Source of the DNA: Cladopsammia gracilis
Lineage: Eukaryota > Cnidaria > Anthozoa > Scleractinia > Dendrophylliidae
Direction of reading: 5' to 3'
Length of the DNA stretch: 64,000 nucleotides
Assembly: GCA_022457155.1 (NCBI GenBank)
Contig: JAJGOT010000433.1
Location: 1 to 64,000 of the forward strand
Both the position numbers and the translations under genes were made by a program. Shown here piece by piece: positions 1 to 10,890 of the stretch (position 1 is its first letter; each line of letters begins with the position of its first letter). Below the pieces are notes generated by a model that was not told the origin of the DNA, ran no database searches, and was given only the letters and a program-made list of their open reading frames with translations.

Positions 1-60
1 AACGCCAAGTTGGAGCAAACGAACCGGTATATGAAAGTTGCAATTGTTTTATTAGATTAG
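1..60 (+). CDS. 3' end of a HEPN/DZIP3-like gene (partial, 5' part outside window)
   Basis: Frame 1 is open from base 1 to a TAG at 58-60 and encodes 19 residues ending in VAIVLLD. The gene at 8895-9536 ends in MAIGFVLFD, and in both the stop is followed by the same GCCGATTT. That shared end, in protein and in 3' flank, is the evidence that this is the tail of a paralog of the HEPN-type gene 9 kb downstream. The HEPN core itself lies outside the window, so function rests only on the relationship. Confidence 0.6.
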   Translation, partial: NAKLEQTNRYMKVAIVLLD

Positions 61-183
61 GCCGATTTTTTTGGCACGACTGCTTAGAGCGAGGTGACGT
101 TTTCAATTTTTAGGTGTGAGTGTCAACGATGATCTGGAAAGTGTCCCCAATTAGTGCTAAGTGCTAAGTACCTTTGACACTTA

Positions 184-189
184 AATAAA
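184..189 (+). terminator. Candidate polyadenylation signal AATAAA
   Basis: A canonical AATAAA lies about 125 bases after the stop codon of the partial HEPN-like gene on the same strand. The next ~100 bases turn into a microsatellite. Position and hexamer fit a poly(A) signal, but the hexamer is common in AT-rich DNA. Confidence 0.35.
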
Positions 190-310
190 GAGATTTATTT
201 TATTTATTTATGAAAAAAGCCGAACACACGAATATTGAATGGCACTCAGTGTGTGAAGCAACCTCGTTTCCAGGGTCTCTTCTCTCTTCCCCCCCCCCAC
301 CCCCTGAAGA

Positions 311-437
<127 letters not shown>

Positions 438-701
438 AGACAGGAACAAGAGATACCCTGGGGACGAGGTTGTGTGTGAAGGTCATTATAAAATCTTCCT
501 TTTTTCACAGGCAACCCAAGCTCACAATAAAAATTACTGCGTAATGTGAGCTTTGTTATCAGGGTGCGTGCAAATGTAGATTTTGTGTTACAAGACAGTA
601 GACATCGTGAGGTTTGTATGATAACGCATGCGCAACGGTTTTGCTTTTTACAGGTGTTTTATTTTGAAATTTCAAAGTTTTTTTCCATAAGATTGAGTTG
701 T

Positions 702-866
702 TTGGATGCTATGTTATTTTCTTTGTTCTTTCCTACTTCTCAGCTCGACTTGAAGCCGTTTTGCTGATCGAGTAGTGCAGGGATTCCGTAAAACGATAAC
801 TCGCCAAAACGGCTTCAAATCAAGGCGAGGAGCGGACAAACAACACAGAAAACAACACAACATCCA
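702..866. mobile_element. Imperfect inverted repeat around CTTGAAGCCGTTTTG (MITE-like)
   Basis: The left arm (702-767) reads toward CTTGAAGCCGTTTTG. The right arm (793-866) carries its complement CAAAACGGCTTCAA, followed by complementary AC-rich flanks. Arms of ~65 bases with a short spacer suggest a small foldback element. No clear target duplication was found. Confidence 0.45.
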
Positions 867-1161
867 AGCAAGTCAATTTTTTGCAGTATCAAAGCTATTC
901 TGGCTTTAGGGGTGCTTATTATAATTTAGCGAAACACCATATCAATCGAGCTTCTTGCACGTGGATAAACGTCTGTAAAGCATACTTTCATTGATCAATA
1001 AAGCGTTATACATTCATGCTGACGTCACGGTAATAATGATTTTTCCCGCAAAACTCGCGAGTGCTGTAAAGTGAATTCATGCCCGCAATGGTACGGTAAA
1101 AATGCACCCTTACTACAGTATGTCGTTTATTGTTTTGGTTGTGAAAGAAAAGAGAGGGTGT

Positions 1162-1181
1162 GCGGGGGGGGGGGGGGGGGG
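1162..1181. repeat. Poly-G tract
   Basis: An almost uninterrupted G homopolymer of about 19 bases. Similar tracts recur at 22634, 25054, 30737, 31151, 40936, 51880 and 52186, several of them as termini of dispersed elements. No gene lies in 550-1480. Confidence 0.85.
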
Positions 1182-1479
1182 GAACTTAATAAACTTCTGC
1201 TGCAAAAAAGATGAGGGGTCTTATTTGATGGACAAGGAGGGGCCTTATTTAAATCCTCTATTAAGCCCCCGCTAACTCTTTTTGTGACCTTGGGCTGCCT
1301 GTGTTTTTTCTTTCTTTGCGTACGAAAAGCAATCGATAAATATTGCTCTTGTATAAAATTATTCTCAACTCTTCCGACCTTCACATGTAATAAGGTCTCA
1401 GCTTAAAAGCACTCTCAGATGCAGTTACTCACCCTTTATCGAAACGTCATCTCGCTCGGATCTACATCTACATTTACTA

Positions 1480-3515
1480 ACAAATAACGCCTTTTTTAAT
1501 CCAAGGGATACTCCTGCCAGAATTAAAAAAAAAAAAAGACCTACGGGCGAACAGTAACTAAAAAGAAACCTTGTGTCTTTAATCCAACAATAACAACAAC
1601 AACGTTTATTTGTATACTCCCCCAAGAATACTCTCCCCTGAATACTCCCCCCAGAATACTCCCCTCAGAATACTCCCCTCAGAATTTTTAAAAAAAGAAA
1701 AAAAGAAGACCTACGGGCCATTAGTAAGTAAAAATTAAGACTTGTGTCTTTAATCCAAGCGGATACTCCAGCCAGAATTTAAACTGAAAAATAATAAAGA
1801 CCTAAGGGCGATTAGTTAGTAAAAATAAAGACTTCTGTCTTTAATCTAAGCGGATACTCTCGCCAGAATTTAAAGGAAAAAAAATGAAGACCTATGGGCG
1901 ATTAGTTAGTAAAATAAAGACTTGTGTCTTTAATCTAAGCGGATACTCCCGCCAGAATTTAAAGAAAAAAATGAAGACCTACGGGCGATTAGTTAGTAAA
2001 ATAGTAAAAATATAGACTTGTGACTTTTGTCCAAGCGGATACTCCCGCGTGAATTTGAAACAAAAAAGCCTACGGGCGATCAGTCTATAAGTAAAAATAT
2101 AGACTTGTGTCTTTTATGACTTTTATCCAAGCGGATACTCCCGCGTGAATTTGAAAAAAAAAAGCATACAGGCGATCAGTCTATAAGTAAAAATATAGAC
2201 TTGTGTCTTTTATGACTTTTATCCAAGCGGATACTCCCGCGTGAATTTGAAAAAAAAAAGCCTACGGGCGATCAGTCTATAAGTAAAAATATAGACTTGT
2301 GTCTTTTATGACTTTTATCCAAGCGGATACTCCCGCGTGAATTTGAAAAAAAAAGCCTACAGGCGATCAGTCTATAAGTAAAAATATAGACTTGTGTCTT
2401 TTATGACTTTTATCCAAGCGGATACTCCCGCGTGAATTTGAAAAAAAAAAGCCTACAGGCGATCAGTCTATAAGTAAAAATATAGACTTGTGTCTTTTAT
2501 GACTTTTATCCAAGCGGATACTCCCGCGTGAATTTGAAAAAAAAAAGCCTACGGGCGATCAGTCTATAAGTAAAAATATAGACTTGTGTCTTTTATGACT
2601 TTTATCCAAGCGGATACTCCCGCGTGAATTTGAAAAAAAAAAGCCTACAGGCGATCAGTCTATAAGTAAAAATATAGACTTGTGTCTTTTATGACTTTTA
2701 TCCAAGCGGATACTCCCGCGTGAATTTGAAAAAAAAAAGCCTACGGGCGATCAGTCTATAACTAAAAATATAGACTTGTATTTTTTATCCAAGCGGATAC
2801 TCCCGCGAGAATTTAAAAAAAAGAAGCCTACGGGCGATCACTTCATAAGTAAAAATATAGACTTGTGTCTTTTATGACTTTTATCCAAGCGGATACTCGC
2901 GCCAGAATTTGAAGAAAAAACATGAAGACCTACGGGCGATTAGTTAGAAAAAATAAAAGACTTGTGTCTTTAATCCAAGCGGATACTTCCGCCAGAATTT
3001 AATAATATGTAGCTTATAATCGTAGTTAATCAGTTTTTATTAAGTTTTATTAGTCTATAAGCAGTCATGTCATCTAAGTCGGCCCTAATCCATTTTTGTT
3101 TAAGTAAAAAAAAGACCTACGGGCGATTAGTGAGATTTTTAAGTAAAAATAAAGACTTGTGTCTTTAATCCAAGCGGATACTCCCGCGAGAATTGAAAAA
3201 AAAAGCCTACGGGTGATCAAGTCTGTAAGCAAAAATAAAGACTTGTGTGTTTTATTCAAGCGGATACTCCCGGTCCGCGAGAATTGAAAAAAAAGCCTAC
3301 GGGTGTTCAGTCTATAAGTAAAAATATAGACTGTTTTATGACTTTTATCCATGTGGATACTCCCGCGAGAATTTGAAAAAAAAGCCTACGGGCGATCAGT
3401 CTATATTTTCTTTTATCTAAGCGGATACTCCCGCGAGAATCATGAAAAAAAAAAAGCCTTCGGGCTATCAGTTAAAAAGGAAAAATAAAGACTTGTGTCA
3501 TTAATCCAAGTGGAA
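1480..3515. repeat. Tandem satellite, unit about 75-97 bp
   Basis: About two dozen copies of a unit contain TCCAAGCGGATACTCCCGC, an A-run and CCTACGGGCGAT. Units in 2085-2780 are about 96 bp and nearly identical. Units toward the edges are shorter and diverged, as expected when homogenisation is strongest in the array centre. A 15-bp sub-repeat based on AGAATACTCCCCTC sits at 1619-1690. The spacing and unit length do not fit CRISPR. No gene is seen here. Confidence 0.9.
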
Positions 3516-4026
3516 ACTTCCTTGTGTCCTTTATCGTTTATCGTTCGAGTCTCAACTGTGGTGGCCTAAAATGGCCGCCTTTGCACAATTGCTTGACTTG
3601 TACGTGCAACCTGTTGTTCGGGAGATCACAAAACAACAAAACAAACAGCTCTGATCCACACGCATTTCCGAGAATTGTTTTTAGTCTTAATCTGCAGCCA
3701 TAGCACACTCATTGAGTCTAAAACAAAAATCTATGCAAAGGATGTCTAGAAGTAAACCATCACGAGTCTGTGAAAATTGCTAATATTTGCAAATTATTCA
3801 GTTCAACCCATGACAAGAAAATGTGTAAGAATTTTGCTGGAAACAAATGATTGGAGTCCGAGCTTTTCTAGAAAAACACACGTTATGTTTAGTGAATCGA
3901 AAGTTTGTTGATTAGGCCGCACTACTACCAACCACTGACAAACTACTGTTCAACAACCTGTTCCTCCACGAGATCAGCTTCCATTATTGCACGGAAATCA
4001 GCTGAACGCTATTAATATAGAGTTGG

Positions 4027-4114
4027 TAGCCTGCGAGCAAGCTCTCGGCCTCGTGGGGGGCGGGGGGGACTGAGAGAGGAGAGGAGAGGGGAGAATTGCA
4101 GGCTATGTAGTTGG
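4027..4114. mobile_element. AGCCTGCGAGCAAGC-type short MITE
   Basis: The element opens with TAGCCTGCGAGCAAGCTC and closes with TTGCAGGCTA. The flanks TAGAGTTGG and TGTAGTTGG match at 7 of 9 positions, consistent with an aged 9-bp target duplication. It shares its ends with the copies at 17453 and 32714. Confidence 0.5.
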
Positions 4115-4673
4115 AGGTTTTCATGGAGAAGATCGCCCCTTCGCCAGAGGGGTTTTTTCGCTTTTTACGGAAACCTGAATGAAATCCAATTGAGTAGGAA
4201 TGGCACAATGCTGAGACTACTAGCCTCCCACTACTGTGGCCCAGTTGGTTGTTGTTTCTCGTTCTTGCTCCAAGGGTTTTTTCTCCGAGTGTTTCGGTTT
4301 TCCTCCCTCCACAAAAACCAACATGTCTAAATTTAAGTTCGATCCATCTAAGGGCGATGGCTGTAGGAGTCATTCTGTGCATTTCCAGTACTGTTCCCAT
4401 GTATTATCGTTCTATTTTTGTTATTTTTATTCAGCCGTATTGACTAGGATTTTGGACAATTTGGGGAAGACTGCTTAGACAGCAGCGGTAAGTAGGGAAA
4501 GATTTCCGAATGGCCAAATATTTGAACTCCCTTTATACTCTCGCACGCAAAAACCTGTCATTAACACTACCCTAACCCTTCCAATCAGGAGCGCAGGTGA
4601 GAGTAGCCTGCGCGCAGACATCTCCTACTGTTCGTTTGCTTCACGCGTAAAGCACCGGAAATTTGTGTGCGGG

Positions 4674-5107
4674 TCAGGTCACAGGCTTCCCAAGCTACAT
4701 ACGTGGTGTATGCGACAGCTTGTGAAAACAGAGAAATGTATGGGAAAATCACAGATTCTCTAAAATTGGGTAAATAACTATCTATTTTGAAATAAAGTTT
4801 ACCTACCTTAAATGTGTTGTTTACTTGCGTCTTGTACCAAATTTGAAGCCATTCCGACGCCTTTTAGCGAAGTTATTCGAGGTCGTTGTCTCCCCTTCGA
4901 ATACTGACTTCGCTAAATGGCGTCGGAATGGCTTCAAATTCGGTACAAGACGCAAGTAAACAACACATTTGAGGTAAATAAACTTTATTTCAAAATAGAT
5001 AGTTATTTACCCAATTTTAGAGAATCCGTGATTTTCCCATACATTTCTCTGTATACACAAGCTGCCGCATACACCGCGTATGTAGCTTGGGAGGCCTGTG
5101 GTCAGGT
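4674..5107. mobile_element. Foldback element with ~210-bp near-identical inverted arms
   Basis: Left arm 4674-4890 and right arm 4895-5106 are reverse complements with only scattered mismatches. Each contains GAAGCCATTCCGACGCC, ACTTGCGTCTTGTACC and CAAGCTACATACG in mirrored order. The spacer is only a few bases, so either strand would fold into a long near-perfect hairpin. The open frame at 4917-5297 reads through the right arm and is not protein-like. Confidence 0.8.
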
Positions 5108-5159
5108 AAGAGTTGACTCCAACGAAAAGAACGAAAAACGCCCGGTAAGTAGTCAAACA

Positions 5160-5580
5160 GGGACTTTCCCGGTTTCACTTTCAACTTTTAAACTTCTAGC
5201 AATGGAATTAGGGGTTTTTCCCAAATTCACTTTCAATATTAAAGGAGCCTTGATCGATTTTTCCGCTTTGCAAATACTCCGGCTTTTTTTTTTGTAATCA
5301 GTTTTGAGTAGCATCCCAAAATCAAAACAACAAAGTCAGACTGTTATTACTAGAGTGTCAATCTTTTAACACTGTCATGAGACCGCGTGGACCGCGCTCG
5401 TGAGCCTGAATCTGGTGACATACCTGTGATATGCAAAATGGAAAATTATAGGGTTTTTCCCGGCTTTCACTTTCGACTTCTGTTTACCGGTATCAAGAAC
5501 CAATCATAGTTAACTACTGATGGGGTTTTCCCGGTTTCATTTTCATTATTGAGGGATTTTTCCCGTTTTCACTTTCCAAA
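5160..5580 (-). promoter_or_regulatory. Cluster of GAAANNGAAA (ISRE/IRF-like) motifs
   Basis: On the minus strand GAAANNGAAA occurs at 5171-5182, 5463-5474, 5533-5544 and 5563-5576, mostly as GAAAGTGAAACCGG, with a degenerate copy near 5225-5234. Two more copies lie at 7499-7510 and 7574-7585. GAAANNGAAA is the core of interferon-stimulated response elements bound by IRF proteins. The copies sit between two HEPN-type genes. They could equally be remnants of one dispersed repeat, as the flanking GGGTTTTTCCC also recurs. Confidence 0.35.
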
Positions 5581-5736
5581 AGATCGAAATCTGTTTTGAA
5601 GATATCATTCTGTGGTCTTCTGTGGACGTGACAACGCCAGCGTATTCACCATAAAGCCCACTAAAGGCCCTTCCCTGTTCATTCAACAGATTCAAGGTGA
5701 GTGAACTGACAATTGTACCACTCTATAAACTTCACA

Positions 5737-6186
5737 TTGGCCGTTTTTATGTTACAGACGTTAATATCGTCTGAGACGTCAAAGTCGTCTCGAGACGACT
5801 TTAACGTCTAGTATAAAAACGGAAAATAAGCCAGACAGATTTAACGTCTGACGACTTTAACGTCTTATTTTAAGTGCGTCGTTCAGACGCACTTAACAGA
5901 CGACTTTAACGTCTCAGGCGTTAAATACGTCTCGTATAAAAACGGGACAGCCTTAACGAGGACGAATTTAGCCCTATTTGTATATTCGTGCTCTTAAAAT
6001 TTATTTGGGGACGACTTTAGTCGTGTCCAGTTACTTCCGAAAATAGTTTTTTTTTTTAGAAAATGTCTTATTTTTCTCTGTGGCCAGCCACTTTAATGCA
6101 TCTCGTTTTTATACCAGACGCATTTAACGTCTGAGACGTTAATTGCGTCTAGACGACTTTAACGTCTCTAGCATAAAAACGGCCAT
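5737..6186. mobile_element. Composite palindromic MITE with GGCCGTTTTTAT ends
   Basis: The interval starts with GGCCGTTTTTATG and ends with its complement ATAAAAACGGCC. Internal copies of CGTTTTTAT / ATAAAAACGG at about 5812, 5935 and 6105 divide it into sub-palindromes rich in GACGTTAA and AGACGACTTTAACGTCT. This looks like a nested or internally duplicated element. No ORF is present. Confidence 0.65.
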
Positions 6187-7590
6187 TGAAGCAGCACACT
6201 TTGTCGACTCCGTGAGTTGTCTAACGCGGAACTGGTTTGTAGTCTAAGTATCTCAACGACATAAATTTACGTGGGTCTCAAAGTCTGGGACGCGATTGAA
6301 CGTTCTCGATGCAATTTTTAGCAGGAGTTCACGACGAGTTAAGGTGAATTAAACATTCAGTTTTGTAGCAACCTCAAAATCCAACAACTGCAGGTTGAAT
6401 TCTGTTACTGAAATCATAAATATATCATAAATAAAAGAAATTTAATTTTTCTTTTAATATTTGAACAATGCAACATGCCGCACGTAGATTATTGTACATC
6501 CTACTCAAGCAAGTTAAGGCATAGTTTACCTGCTTAGTTTGGCATAGTTTCATTTGTAAAGGAAGTCGTCATTCAATGTTCCTAATAATTTGCAAGCAAT
6601 ATTGTTTCAGTGGCTTTAATAATATGAAACATTCGTGACGTTCGAATATCAGTCACGTGACCTGTTATTGAACGTTAACGGTTAAAATCTTCAGGGTAAA
6701 ATGGGGAACATTAAATCAAATCAAATTAAAACGTTTTGAGAACCAATCTTTTGCATCTTAGGTGCTGGTCATGGAATAGCCTTGTGCGCATGTCCAAGTT
6801 TAATAGCAATCATGTAATTAGGGTAAATAGGTCACGTGATTTTAGACATAGCTTAATAACTTCTAATACAAATTACAGATACCACCTTACAAGGCAGAAT
6901 AACAATGCTGATACTCTACTGAACAATTTAGTAGCACATATTTTTAAAATTATATTGCAGAACCTTTCCCCATTTTAGAAAACGCATTTTGTGACGTCAC
7001 TTACAGCGCATTGTCACGTGATGCTAACTTACACTCTCATATGATAAACCAAGTCAGATGTAAATCCTACTATTAGCATCGAACTTTGAAGTTAATTGTA
7101 TTGATAAAAAATAAAGGATCTCTAAATTCGTCGCGAGGGGTCGTTTGAAACGCCTTAGTCATGCCTTAACTTGCCTGAGTAGGCTTGATTTCCAGCCGTT
7201 CGATAGAGTCGGGGTCGGGTAGCCTATACAGTAGTGTATTTAGCATAAATGTTCTAGCGTTCTATCACGAATGCTGTTCTCTTATTGGCTACGCTACTCA
7301 CTATCTATTCTGTCGTACAAAGTGAGTAGCCTAATGGCGGCCGCTTCTTCGCGTTTTCGAAGTGTCCTGGCGTGAAGAGTATTTGTTGTTAAGTTTTGAA
7401 CATCTAGTGATTTATACTAAAACAATTAGGTTATTCGCTCTTGATTTCCATCGCGTGATAGTTGATTTGGGCTTGGGAGCGAAGAGAGGCGGTTATCCGG
7501 TTTCACTTTCAACTTTTCAGTTAAAACGCCCGAAACTTCTAGCAATTATAAAAGTTAATTAGGGGCTTTTACCGGTTTCACTTTCTTTAA

Positions 7591-7771
7591 AGGGTGCGTT
7601 CCTTTGGGATGATCTGGATCCGGATCACTGATCCAAGATCACTCGGATCATGAGGCATCAAAGGAACCGACGAATCCACTACAAGGATTCATCGGTTCCT
7701 TTGATGCAGCATGATCCGAGTGATCTTGGATCAGTGATCCGGATCCAGATCATCCCAAAGGAACGCACCCT
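7591..7771. mobile_element. Near-perfect palindromic MITE flanked by TTAA
   Basis: A 181-bp sequence begins AGGGTGCGTTCCTTTGGG and ends with the exact complement. The arms are ~85 bp with a short spacer and contain GATCTGGATCCGGATC. Both sides are flanked by TTAA (7587-7590 and 7772-7775), the target duplication typical of piggyBac-type transposition. PIF/Harbinger-type insertion is an alternative. Confidence 0.75.
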
Positions 7772-8824
7772 TTAAGCTTAAGAAAGTTCAGGTTTGAGTG
7801 GCAGCTCAAGACACGCCAAAAACAGTCTGCAAAATTTTAACACTGGTGGAAATTAAGATGTAAAAAGTATTATTGGGGCATTTTCCATTTTATTTTCATG
7901 CAACTGCTGGAAACTTCATTTTATACTATTAATGTTCAGTATAGTACTCTTACAGCTTTGCAGTTCAGGCGCTAACTGATTAACATAAAAATATCAGACA
8001 AATAGCACATGTTGGTGTAATGTAATTGAATAAGTCCTTGGCACATGCACATATTTTAAATAACAGAGATGCAGGCAAAGTTTAATAAGTTAAAGAGCAG
8101 AAAATCGTTATTAAAAACTAGGATGGCGATAGCGCCCTTCTTTTGTTCTAGTTTAGCTTTCAGCTTATTGAAGGTTTCTGAAAAAAAAAATTAAAATAAG
8201 ATGCACGTTTAAAGGAACGTATTCCAGTAAAGAAGTCTATATCCACCAGTTTTGAAAAAACGTTTTAAAATTGGGTCATGCATTTGAACATTTTCAAAAA
8301 CTAACCGAGCGAGGTACCGCTCTTTATCTTTCATGAATCAAATCAGTCTGGACTCACAAAAGTTACACTTTAGGATCATTTCCCAGTCACCCACAGAACT
8401 ACATTATATGACACAAATAACACCCCTACCTGACCTGGTTGATAGATCTGATGCTTCATTGTACAGGAAAAACAGATATATATGTGTATATATGTGCAGC
8501 CAATGACTGAATAGTCTAAAAGAGTGCAATGAACGTAAGCCGACAACAACAACAACAACATCCTTTGTTTATACACAATATAGGCTAAAGGGTCCTAAAG
8601 CAAAAGTCTTGGCTTGAATTTGGTCGGTTTGTTTGTAATGGAACTGTTTTTACAACTTCATTTTTAAATACAAACCGTAGTCTGATAGGGATCAAAACTT
8701 CGAACGCGATTTCTTAAACTAAGAGGGTCGCTGAAGAAAGGTGTCATTTACTTTGAGAAGCATCTTACTGTTTATCGCAACTCACGGCTGATCTTTGATG
8801 TTCGTTAATTGATTATTTTAGCAG

Positions 8825-8894
8825 GAGGCCGGAATCCTGGTGAGCGACCCCCCTTCCCCAAGTGCGGGGAGGGGTCTGATCATCAGTAGGAGTA
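8825..8894 (+). other. Probable 5' UTR exon segment of the HEPN-like gene, with splice acceptor and GC hairpin
   Basis: A pyrimidine-containing TTGATTATTTTAGCAG ends at 8824 and could be a splice acceptor for an untranslated leader. The 70-base leader before the ATG contains a GC hairpin at 8846-8876 (GACCCC...CCCC pairing with GGGG...GGGGTC around AAGTGC). An upstream non-coding exon would lie before 8810 and was not identified. Confidence 0.35.
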
Positions 8895-9536
8895 ATGGTT
8901 CTCAGTAAGCAGTTTAGAGATGACCAGTTAAACTACTTCAAGTTTTCAAGTATTGTTCTGGATGAATTTCCTAAAGCCTTACGCCAAACTCTTAAATTCA
9001 TGTGGGACATGAGATTTGGTCCAGGACAGCTCTGGGATGACTCCGATGCTACAAGAAAATCGTTTTTGGCTAAAGAGGGTGGAAAAACCAAAGTCCCCAC
9101 AAACCAGTCGTATGAGGAGTGGGATTGTACCGCGCTGTTCGCATCCACAATCTTCGCTCAGTCCTTCGCTTTACCAGACAGCAAAGGTCACCTCAAAACA
9201 CTCAGTGATTTGTACGTGAAGCCTCATGGCGTAGCTCCTGGAAGTTTCCACACGACTGTGGTTAGCCCTGGTGGAGACGATGCGGAAACGTTTGCACTCG
9301 CGATTGATCAGCTACGGCTGCTGAGAAATTCGTTAAGTCATTCTAACAGTTCAGAGATGAACAAAATAACATTTGACCACTACGTACAACTCGCTAAAGA
9401 TGCGTTCAACGCTCTTGGAATCAAGACAGATGAGATTGATGCGGCCGTTGGCGTTTCTCATTTTTCTACGGAAGAAGTCGCCAGGTTGAGGCGCCAAATC
9501 CAGCTTATGGCCATTGGATTTGTTTTATTTGATTAG
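8895..9536 (+). CDS. HEPN-domain protein, DZIP3-like, 213 aa
   Basis: A single uninterrupted exon starts at the first ATG after a likely acceptor and ends at TAG. Residues ~20-180 resemble the HEPN region of DZIP3-like proteins, with alternating helices and the segment RLLRNSLSH. In it, R144-N-x3-H149 matches the Rx4-6H signature of HEPN domains. In RNase-active HEPN families that motif forms the nucleotide-cleaving site; in others HEPN mediates signalling assembly. Residues ~190-206 are charged and helical, and the tail is hydrophobic (MAIGFVLFD). No RING, NACHT, TPR or death-fold domain is fused, so the protein is a short stand-alone form. A paralog tail is at 1-60. Cnidarian genomes carry many such genes, often discussed as immune-related; that role is inference. 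The family call is moderately sure, the biochemical role unknown. Confidence 0.7.
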   Translation: MVLSKQFRDDQLNYFKFSSIVLDEFPKALRQTLKFMWDMRFGPGQLWDDSDATRKSFLAKEGGKTKVPTNQSYEEWDCTALFASTIFAQSFALPDSKGHLKTLSDLYVKPHGVAPGSFHTTVVSPGGDDAETFALAIDQLRLLRNSLSHSNSSEMNKITFDHYVQLAKDAFNALGIKTDEIDAAVGVSHFSTEEVARLRRQIQLMAIGFVLFD

Positions 9537-9574
9537 GCCGATTTAGACTGATGTTACCTGTATATACGTATATA

Positions 9575-9912
9575 CAGCCCCGTCCACTAATGCGTTTTTG
9601 AAAACCTCCGTATTTCAATGGTTCCCCGAAAACGGATAAAAAGATCTGCGTCCACACTAGTGTTTTCACATCGTTTTTGACCGTCCACACTAGGGGATGA
9701 AAAACGATGATCCAAAGACGCGTTTTCTGCTCGGACGTTTTTCTGTTCAATACGCATGCTCAAATAGCGTCAGCGGTTTTGGAAAGCTCCGTTTTTGCCG
9801 TCCACACTAAAACGATAGACCTGCGTTTTCAAAAGTCCGTCCACTCTGAAAAGCGTAAAACGGATAAAAAAAGTATGCGTTTTCAAACAAAAACGCATTA
9901 GTGTGACTAGTT
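9575..9912. mobile_element. MITE with GTCCACACTAATGCGTTTT-type ends
   Basis: The left end carries GTCCACTAATGCGTTTTTG and the right end AAAAACGCATTAGTGTG, its complement. Internal copies of CCGTCCACACTA occur at 9671 and 9800. The layout fits a hAT-like non-autonomous element inserted just 3' of the HEPN-like gene. It contains no transposase. Confidence 0.6.
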
Positions 9913-9934
9913 GTGTGATTTTAGTCATCTAAGT

Positions 9935-10890
9935 CGGCCATGCGCTTTTTAGGCATAGAATAGACGATGTTTATAAATCATCGCAACTGCTTAAATAGAT
10001 GCATTTTATATTCTTTCTTATTATTCAACTAAATATACACAAAACACTAAATATACACCAAAGAAACTTTGTCAGGTAAAAAGTATAAACCATGAACGAT
10101 ACGACCGAATGGTTTTCTGGGAAATGAAAAAAAAATTTCTCGTGTCCTTGGATAAATTGCACATTATTACAAAACATGCTCCAAATCATCCTTTGGAAAT
10201 CTTTTAGGAAGAAATAGATCTTAAATACCAATAAATGATACCTTATTACACTTTAATTTCGCGATTTGGAGATGGTCATATTTAATTTCGCGACACTTTG
10301 TTAAATTTGCAGAAATTGAGTCACTTTATTTTCGCGATTTCGTCGATAAATCAATCATTTAATACCTTCACTATTTGACTTAAAATCGAAAATAGACCAC
10401 ATGCACTACGTATAAATTTTTGTTTTTGATTTGTATTTCTCTTATGCTCGTAATTATGGCACAACCTGCAAGATACAATGTTTAGTGTTAAAAAAAACGA
10501 TGTACAACTGAAACAAAACGGTAACTTGGGCAAAGTAAAGGTGGTGTACAACTTCCCGGTAGGCTAATGAGTGAAACAGTGAATCGAAATGAACAATGAA
10601 TAAGTGGAAACAGAACGATTATTAAAGGTCTAATTTTTCCCTTTTAGCTTATATGTATGGTCACTTAAAAATAAAGTGCAATAAGGTATGTTAACTAGTC
10701 TTGATTGTCTTGCTCCCAAGAATTCCATTGTGTTGTATCTTTTATGGTTTACCATAATCTTATTGACTATCAGTGTAATTTGTAATTTTTATGCACCTTA
10801 TTCAGTGTAATATAATAAACGTTCAATCTGAAAATCGTTTTTACTTTGTTCGTGCTTTATTATAAATAAATGTCATGCACAATTAGAAGA
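9935..10890. other. AT-rich interval with no recognisable gene
   Basis: Only short scattered ORFs without conserved features. Several AATAAA-like hexamers occur (for example near 10672), one of which may serve the HEPN-like transcript. No repeats beyond A/T tracts were noted. Confidence 0.5.

Noticed and set aside
1480..3515. Regularly spaced repeat resembling a CRISPR array
   Set aside because: Units of ~96 bp are tandem without unique spacers, and the genome is eukaryotic.
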